From Ferrimonas kyonanensis DSM 18153 (GTDB lineage Bacteria > Pseudomonadota > Gammaproteobacteria > Enterobacterales > Shewanellaceae), in assembly GCF_000425405.1 (NCBI RefSeq), contig NZ_AUDJ01000001.1, forward strand, positions 62,001 through 126,000: a stretch of DNA of 64,000 nucleotides, written 5' to 3'. The translations under genes and the position numbers were made by a program. Positions within the stretch are counted from its first letter, which is position 1; each line of letters starts with the position of its first letter. Shown here piece by piece: positions 58,813 to 64,000 of this stretch. The notes under the pieces are model-generated. The model searched no databases and had not been told where the DNA came from. It worked only from the letters and a program-made list of their open reading frames with translations.

Positions 58813-59334
58813 TCAGCAGCCACTGAACTCCAGCTGATAGTTGGGGGCGGCATTGGGGTCGTCGCGATCGCAACTTGGCGGGTTGGTGGTGCCGTAGGCT
58901 TGCTGATACATGAAGTAACACTGGCTGGCCTTGATGTTGCTGTCGCCGAAGCCGAAGTAGACCTTGTCCACCCCTTCGTACTCAAATCCGAGGTTGTCGT
59001 CACTGTAGTCGAGGCGTTTGGCGACGTCGGTGTTGTCCAGATAACCGCACTTCAGGCGGGTCTCAAAGGTGCCGTCACCATCGACGTCGACGTCGGTAAG
59101 ATCGCCGCGGCCGGACACCGGCCGGGCCCGGTAGCTGGGCAGTTTCGACAACAGGTACATCTGTTGGTTGGCTTCCTCGACGGCGGCGCCGAACTGAGTC
59201 AGTACCCCGGCCCGGGCATCGGCACTCAGGCCGATAAAGCGCGGTGTAGCCACCACCGCCAGGATGCCCAGCAGCACCAGTACCACGGTCAGTTCAATCA
59301 GGGTGAAGCCCTTAGTCGGCGATACAGTGTTCAC
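58813..59334 (-). CDS. Type IV pilin-like / pseudopilin protein
   Basis: At 173 residues it has the prepilin motif KGFTLIEL after a 9-residue leader, then the hydrophobic helix TVVLVLLGILAVVATPRFI. The globular part has a Ca-binding-like DVDVDGDGTFE and three Cys; the last (FSGC) could close a terminal disulfide. It resembles MshA-type pilins. Starts with GTG. It stands alone, without pilus genes nearby. Confidence 0.83.
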   Translation of the reverse strand: MNTVSPTKGFTLIELTVVLVLLGILAVVATPRFIGLSADARAGVLTQFGAAVEEANQQMYLLSKLPSYRARPVSGRGDLTDVDVDGDGTFETRLKCGYLDNTDVAKRLDYSDDNLGFEYEGVDKVYFGFGDSNIKASQCYFMYQQAYGTTNPPSCDRDDPNAAPNYQLEFSGC

Positions 59335-59441
59335 AGTGTTGGTTCCGTCAGGGGATGCAGTTTAAGAAGGGAATTTTGAGCCACAATGCCAATCTGTTCA
59401 AGTTCTGGTCGTAGCTGACCGGCTGCGGAGGGGCAAACTGT

Positions 59442-59462
59442 GAGCCCGGCAGGACCGGGCTC
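59442..59462 (-). terminator. Hairpin after prpF
   Basis: GAGCCCGG pairs with CCGGGCTC over 8 bp just past the prpF stop. No T-run follows, so it is weak. Confidence 0.4.
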
Positions 59463-59469
59463 CTCAGGG

Positions 59470-60648
59470 TTAAAGCATCAGGGTCTCGGCGGGGAGTCGC
59501 ACCCAGCCCTCCATCAGCACTCGGGCGCTGCGGCTCATGGTGGCGGCATCGATGTGCCACTGTTGCTGACGCTGTTGGGCACTAGCGCCCACCTTGAGGG
59601 TGCCCGAGGGGTGGCCGAAGCGCACCGAGTCCCGCTCGCCGCCCCCGGCAGCGAGGTTGACCAGGGTGCCGGGTACGGCGGCGGCGGCGCCAATGGCCAC
59701 TGCGGCGGTGCCCATCATGGCGTGATGCAGTTTGCCCATGGACAGCGCCCGCACCGTCAGGTCGATGGCGTCGGCCTCAACCCGTTTGCCGCTGGAGGCC
59801 TGGTAGCTGGCGGCAGGGGCCACAAAGGCGATTTTTGGGGTGTGCTGGCGCTGGGCCGCTTCGTCGATGTGGCCAATGAGGCCCATTCTGACGGCACCGT
59901 AGGCGCGAATGGTTTCAAACCGCGCCAGCGCCTCGGCGTCACCGTTGATGGCATCCTGCAGTTCGGTGCCGCGGTAGCCAAGATCCTCGGCTCGCAGAAA
60001 CAGGGTCGGAATGCCGGCATTGATCAGGGTGGCGTCGAATTGGCCGATGCCGGGCACCTCGAGGCGATCGACCACCCGACCGGTGGGGAACAGGTCGCCG
60101 TCGCCCGGATCGGCAAACGCCACCTCCACTTCGGCGGCAGGGAAGGTGACACCATCCAGTTCAAAGTCGCCGCTCTCTTGCACCTGGCCATCTCGGATGG
60201 GGACCCGGGCGATGATGGTTTTTTCGATGTTGGCCTGCCAGATGCGGACGGTAGCCTGGCCGTTGCGGGGAATGCGGTCGGCGGCCACCAGACCATTGCT
60301 GATGGCAAAGGCGCCGACGGCGGCGGTCAGGTTGCCACAGTTGCCGCTCCAGTCCACGAACGGGCGGTCGATGGCCACCTGGCCAAACAGGTAGTCGACG
60401 TCGTGATCCGCTCGTTCGCTGGCGGACAGGATCACTGTTTTACTAGTGCTGGAGGTGGCTCCGCCCATGCCGTCGATCTGTTTGCCGTAGGGATCGGGGC
60501 TGCCGATGACCCTGAGCAGCAGGGCATCCCGGGCCGGGCCGGGGACTCGGGCCGCTTCGGGCAGATCATTGAGCGCGAAAAACACCCCTTTGCTGGTGCC
60601 GCCGCGCATGTAGGTGGCGGCTACGCGCAGTTGAGGAAGATGAGCCAT
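59470..60648 (-). CDS. prpF: PrpF, 2-methylaconitate cis-trans isomerase
   Basis: This 392-residue cytoplasmic enzyme helps AcnD convert 2-methylcitrate in propionate breakdown. Signature segments are YMRGGTSKGVFF, IDGMGGATSSTSK, VDWSGNCGNLTAAVG and LHHAMMGTAA. It follows acnD by 53 bases, the usual order of the prpC-acnD-prpF operon in Shewanella relatives. Confidence 0.94.
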   Translation of the reverse strand: MAHLPQLRVAATYMRGGTSKGVFFALNDLPEAARVPGPARDALLLRVIGSPDPYGKQIDGMGGATSSTSKTVILSASERADHDVDYLFGQVAIDRPFVDWSGNCGNLTAAVGAFAISNGLVAADRIPRNGQATVRIWQANIEKTIIARVPIRDGQVQESGDFELDGVTFPAAEVEVAFADPGDGDLFPTGRVVDRLEVPGIGQFDATLINAGIPTLFLRAEDLGYRGTELQDAINGDAEALARFETIRAYGAVRMGLIGHIDEAAQRQHTPKIAFVAPAASYQASSGKRVEADAIDLTVRALSMGKLHHAMMGTAAVAIGAAAAVPGTLVNLAAGGGERDSVRFGHPSGTLKVGASAQQRQQQWHIDAATMSRSARVLMEGWVRLPAETLML

Positions 60649-60701
60649 GGGAATGGGGTTCCTTATTCAGTGCGGCGGCACTCGAGGTGCCGCCATCACG
60701 G

Positions 60702-63311
60702 TTAGCGGTTGGCTTCGGCGTCGAGGAAGTCCTTGGCGAAGCGTTGCAGTACTCCGCCGGCTTCGTACACCGACACCTCTTCGGCGGTATCCAGCCGGCA
60801 GGTCATCGGCACCTGCAGCTGTTCACCATTGGCCCGGTGCACCACCAGGGTCAGGTCCGTCCCCGGTGCGGGGGTGCCGATGACGTCGTAGCATTCGCTG
60901 CCATCCAGCCCCAGAGTCAGGCGGGTGGTGCCGGGTTTGAACTGCAGCGGCAGCACCCCCATGCCGATGAGGTTGGTGCGGTGAATGCGCTCAAACCCTT
61001 CGGCGGCGATGGCTTCCACGCCGGCCAGCCGCACCCCTTTGGCGGCCCAGTCGCGGGAGGACCCCTGGCCATAATCGGCACCGGCGATAATGATCAGCGG
61101 CTGCTTGCGTTCCATGTAGGTTTCGATGGCTTCCCACATGCGGGTAACGGTGCCCTCAGGCTCAATGCGAGCCAGGGATCCCTGAGTGATGGCGCCATTG
61201 TCTTTCACCATTTCATTCAGCAGCTTGGGATTGGCAAAGGTGGCCCTTTGCGCCGTCAGGTGATCACCGCGGTGGGTGGCGTAGGAGTTGAAGTCTTCCT
61301 CCGGCAGGCCCATTTTTGCCAGGTATTCCCCGGCGGCACTGCTGGCCAGAATGGCGTTGGAAGGCGACAGGTGGTCGGTGGTGATGTTGTCTCCTAGCAC
61401 CGCCAGAGGCCGCATGCCGCTGAGGCTGCGGGTTCCGGCCAGCGCGCCTTCCCAATAGGGCGGTCGGCGAATGTAGGTGCTGGTGGGACGCCAGTCGTAC
61501 AAGGGGTCGATGCCATCGCCATAGTCGACATCGAGATCAAACATCGGTTCGTACACCTGACGGAATTGCTCCGGTTTCACCGCCGTGGCAACGATGGCGT
61601 CGATCTCGTCGTCACTGGGCCAGATGGATTTCAGGGTGATTGGGTTGCCGTCGGCATCGTGGCCCAGTACGTCTTTCTCGATGTCGAACCGCACGGTGCC
61701 GGCAATGGCATAGGCCACCACCAAGGGCGGCGATGCCAGGAAGGCTTGCTTGGCGTAGGGGTGAATGCGGCCATCGAAGTTGCGGTTACCCGACAGCACG
61801 GCGGTGCTGTACAGATCGCGATCGATCACCTCTTTTTCGATGGCCGGATCCAGCGCGCCGCTCATGCCGTTGCAGGTGGTGCAGGCGTAGGCGACGATGC
61901 CGAAGCCGAGCTTCTCCAGCTCCGGCAGCAGCCCCGCCTCCTGCAGATACAGGCGGGCCACTTTGGAGCCTGGGGCAAAGGAGGTCTTGACCCAGGGCTT
62001 GCGCACCAGCCCCAGGGCATTGGCTTTCTTGGCCACCAGGCCGGCTGCCACCACGTTTCTGGGGTTGGAGGTGTTGGTGCAGCTGGTGATGGCGGCGATG
62101 ATCACCGCGCCATCGGGCATCAGTCCTTCGGCTTCCTGGGCGTGTGCCTGGGCCAGATCGGTGGCGATGCCTCGTTGGCTCAGGTCACTGGTGGGCAGGC
62201 GTCGATGCGGGTTGGACGGCCCGGCCATGTTGCGGCCGACACTGGACAGGTCAAAGGTCAGCACCCGCTCATAGCGGGCCTGAGCCATGGCGTCGGCCCA
62301 CAGACCGGTGGTCTTGGCGTACTGCTCCACCAGGGCCACCTGCTCCGGTTCGCGACCGGTCAGTGTCAGGTAGTCGATGGTTTGCTCGTCGATGTAGAAC
62401 ATGCCAGCGGAGGCGCCGTACTCCGGGGTCATGTTGGCGATGGTGGCGCGGTCGCCAATGGTCAGGCTGCGGGCGCCGTCGCCATAGAATTCCAGATAGG
62501 CCGAGACCACCCGTTGGTTGCGCAGGAACTCGGTCAGTGCCAGGACGATGTCGGTGGCGGTGATGCCGGGTTGGCGCTGGCCGGTCAGTTCCACGCCGAC
62601 GATGTCGGGCAAACGCATCATCGAGGGGCGTCCCAGCATCACGGTTTCCGCTTCCAGGCCGCCGACGCCGAGGGCGATCACCCCCAGGGCGTCGACGTGG
62701 GGAGTGTGCGAATCGGTGCCGACACAGGTGTCGGGGAAAGCCACACCATCACGGGCCTGTATCACCGGTGACATCTTTTCCAGGTTGATCTGGTGCATGA
62801 TGCCGTTGCCGGCGGGAATCACATCGACGTTTTTAAAGGCGGTTTTGCACCAGTCAATGAAATGAAACCGATCGGCGTTACGGCGCTCTTCGATGGCGCG
62901 GTTCTTCTCAAAGGCATCGGCGTCGAAGCCGGGATGCTCTACTGCCAGCGAATGGTCGACGATCAGCTGGGTGGGGACCACAGGATTAACCCGGGCCGGG
63001 TCGCCCCCTTGCTCGGCGATGGCGTCCCGCAGGCCGGCCAGGTCCACCAGAGCGGTTTGTCCCAGAATGTCGTGGCAGACCACCCGGGCCGGGAACCAGG
63101 GGAAGTCCCGCTCCCGTTTGCGCTCGATGATCTGGCTCAGGCTGGCGGTCAGGGTGTCCGGATCGCAGCGACGGACCAGGTTTTCGGCCAACACCTTGGC
63201 GGTGTAGGGCAGGGCATCGTAGGCGCCGGGTTGGATCGCCTCGACGGCGGCACGGGTGTCGAAATAGTCCAGCCCGGTGCCGGTTAGGGTGGTGCGATAG
63301 GCAGTGTTCAT
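60702..63311 (-). CDS. acnD: AcnD, Fe-S-dependent 2-methylcitrate dehydratase
   Basis: At 869 residues it is an aconitase-superfamily enzyme. Cluster cysteines occur in TSCTNTSNP and CTTCNG. Substrate-site segments include CVGTDSHTPHVDALG and GADYGQGSSRDWAAKG. Its place between prpC and prpF identifies it as AcnD rather than AcnA. It converts 2-methylcitrate to a methylaconitate isomer that PrpF handles. Confidence 0.94.
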   Translation of the reverse strand: MNTAYRTTLTGTGLDYFDTRAAVEAIQPGAYDALPYTAKVLAENLVRRCDPDTLTASLSQIIERKRERDFPWFPARVVCHDILGQTALVDLAGLRDAIAEQGGDPARVNPVVPTQLIVDHSLAVEHPGFDADAFEKNRAIEERRNADRFHFIDWCKTAFKNVDVIPAGNGIMHQINLEKMSPVIQARDGVAFPDTCVGTDSHTPHVDALGVIALGVGGLEAETVMLGRPSMMRLPDIVGVELTGQRQPGITATDIVLALTEFLRNQRVVSAYLEFYGDGARSLTIGDRATIANMTPEYGASAGMFYIDEQTIDYLTLTGREPEQVALVEQYAKTTGLWADAMAQARYERVLTFDLSSVGRNMAGPSNPHRRLPTSDLSQRGIATDLAQAHAQEAEGLMPDGAVIIAAITSCTNTSNPRNVVAAGLVAKKANALGLVRKPWVKTSFAPGSKVARLYLQEAGLLPELEKLGFGIVAYACTTCNGMSGALDPAIEKEVIDRDLYSTAVLSGNRNFDGRIHPYAKQAFLASPPLVVAYAIAGTVRFDIEKDVLGHDADGNPITLKSIWPSDDEIDAIVATAVKPEQFRQVYEPMFDLDVDYGDGIDPLYDWRPTSTYIRRPPYWEGALAGTRSLSGMRPLAVLGDNITTDHLSPSNAILASSAAGEYLAKMGLPEEDFNSYATHRGDHLTAQRATFANPKLLNEMVKDNGAITQGSLARIEPEGTVTRMWEAIETYMERKQPLIIIAGADYGQGSSRDWAAKGVRLAGVEAIAAEGFERIHRTNLIGMGVLPLQFKPGTTRLTLGLDGSECYDVIGTPAPGTDLTLVVHRANGEQLQVPMTCRLDTAEEVSVYEAGGVLQRFAKDFLDAEANR

Positions 63312-63340
63312 AACATCAGAAACCCAAAAAGTGATCGTCG

Positions 63341-63366
63341 ACCGGGTGGGCCGAAACCCACCCGGT
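63341..63366 (-). other. Intercistronic hairpin between prpC and acnD
   Basis: ACCGGGTGGG pairs with CCCACCCGGT over 10 bp around CCGAAA. It lies in the 61-bp gap and has no T-run on the coding strand, so it likely stabilises or balances the transcript. Confidence 0.55.
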
Positions 63367-63372
63367 ATCCGG

Positions 63373-64000
63373 TTAGCGGCGCTGATTCAGAGCCGGAACG
63401 TCCCGGGGCTCGGGGCCGGTGTAGTCGGCGCTGGGGCGGATAATGCGGTTGTTGGCCCGTTGCTCCATGATATGGGCGGCCCAGCCGCTGAGGCGGGAGC
63501 AGACGAAGATCGGTGTAAACAACTTCGTGGGGATGCCCATGAAGTGGTAGGCGGAAGCGTGGAAGAAGTCGGCATTGCAGAACAGCTTCTTTTCCTCCCA
63601 CATGGTTTGCTCACAGGCCACGGACACCCGGTACAGGCGGTCGTCACCGAACTCCTCGGCCAGCTTGGCGGCCCAGCCTTTGATGATGGCGTTGCGGGGA
63701 TCCGATTCCCGGTAGATGGCGTGGCCGAAACCCATGATCTTCTCTTTGTCGGCCAGTTTCTGCTTCAGGGTGGCGATGGCATCCTGCTCATCCTGCATTG
63801 CTTCGATCAGCTCCATGGCGGCTTCATTGGCGCCGCCGTGCAGTGGCCCCCTCAGCGAGCCGATGGCACCGGTGACGCAGGAGTGCATGTCCGACAGGGT
63901 GGAGGCGCAGACGCGGGCGGTGAAGGTGGAGGCGTTGAACTCATGTTCGGCGTAGAGAATCAGCGAGACATCCATCACCTTGGCATGCAGTTCACTGGGC
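63373..64000 (-). CDS. prpC: PrpC, 2-methylcitrate synthase (5' end outside window)
   Basis: Only the C-terminal 209 residues are present. They show the citrate-synthase fold with EHEFNASTFTARV, GGANEAAMEL, MGFGHAIYRESDPRN and the end NRIIRPSADYTGP. The enzyme joins propionyl-CoA and oxaloacetate. The GHxxY segment and operon position favour methylcitrate over citrate synthase. Confidence 0.93.
   Translation of the reverse strand, partial: PSELHAKVMDVSLILYAEHEFNASTFTARVCASTLSDMHSCVTGAIGSLRGPLHGGANEAAMELIEAMQDEQDAIATLKQKLADKEKIMGFGHAIYRESDPRNAIIKGWAAKLAEEFGDDRLYRVSVACEQTMWEEKKLFCNADFFHASAYHFMGIPTKLFTPIFVCSRLSGWAAHIMEQRANNRIIRPSADYTGPEPRDVPALNQRR

Noticed and set aside
59440-60705. 421-codon open frame on the plus strand opposite prpF
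   Set aside because: Gly/His-rich shadow of prpF with no family resemblance.

Overview
The window reads as chromosome of a GC-rich, facultatively anaerobic marine gammaproteobacterium of the Shewanella/Ferrimonas type, with Ferrimonas the closest guess. This rests on the Shewanella-style formate dehydrogenase cluster, flavocytochrome-type periplasmic reductases, abundant TAT and c-type cytochrome genes and the prpC-acnD-prpF methylcitrate genes. No species assignment can be proven from the sequence alone. No insertion sequence, phage gene or CRISPR array was found.

Region 1 (1-6.6 kb): the 3' part of an NtrC-type response regulator and its sensor kinase, an unrecognised 493-residue protein, then a translationally coupled pair on the minus strand: an unusual FdhD paralogue and a helix-turn-helix regulator with a substrate-binding-like domain. 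Region 2 (6.9-20.7 kb): two tandem formate dehydrogenase operons. The first carries DUF3305, DUF3306, a poly-Fe-S protein, a TorD-type chaperone, a small TAT protein, FdhA1, FdhB1 and FdhC1. The second carries a small TAT protein, FdhA2, FdhB2 and FdhC2. Both catalytic subunits have Cys194 at the Mo ligand position. A 94-bp tandem duplication of the fdhC1 3' end and a strong terminator separate them, and an FNR-type promoter precedes the second.

Region 3 (21-33.4 kb): a small membrane protein, a predicted beta-barrel protein, a DUF985 cupin, and then a nearly complete selenium module on the minus strand: fdnG (in-frame UGA = Sec194 with a SECIS hairpin), fdnH, fdnI, fdhE, selA, selB and a canonical fdhD. 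The tRNA-Sec gene selC lies on the opposite strand inside the 3' end of selB. A 15-bp palindrome of the form GGGnCA-N3-TGnCCC recurs ahead of all three formate dehydrogenase units, suggesting one shared regulator.

Region 4 (33.4-41.4 kb): PhoD, an OprP/O-like porin, a DUF3299 protein, a secreted cupin with the metal-site pattern of DMSP-lyase cupins, a tetraheme cytochrome c, and a TAT-exported flavoprotein reductase that keeps the catalytic Arg of fumarate reductase but has lost its fumarate-specific residues. A TetR regulator diverges from the flavoprotein. The best working hypothesis is a periplasmic pathway in which the cupin lyase releases an unsaturated acid (acrylate from DMSP is the leading candidate) that the flavoprotein/cytochrome pair uses as a terminal electron acceptor.

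Region 5 (41.4-51.2 kb) is mixed: a rhomboid protease with zinc-ribbon-like N-terminus, a 2-oxoglutarate oxygenase, a TetR-controlled MBL-fold/SDR pair with a clear palindromic operator, rsuA, an AraC regulator and two paralogous LysR regulators. Region 6 (51.2-58.8 kb) is an undescribed-looking respiratory cluster: a 55-residue membrane protein, a DsbB-like/beta-propeller-like fusion, a molybdopterin enzyme, its Fe-S subunit, a TorD-type chaperone, a third FdhC-like cytochrome b and a porin. Region 7 (58.8-64 kb): a type IV pilin-like protein and the methylcitrate genes prpF, acnD and partial prpC.
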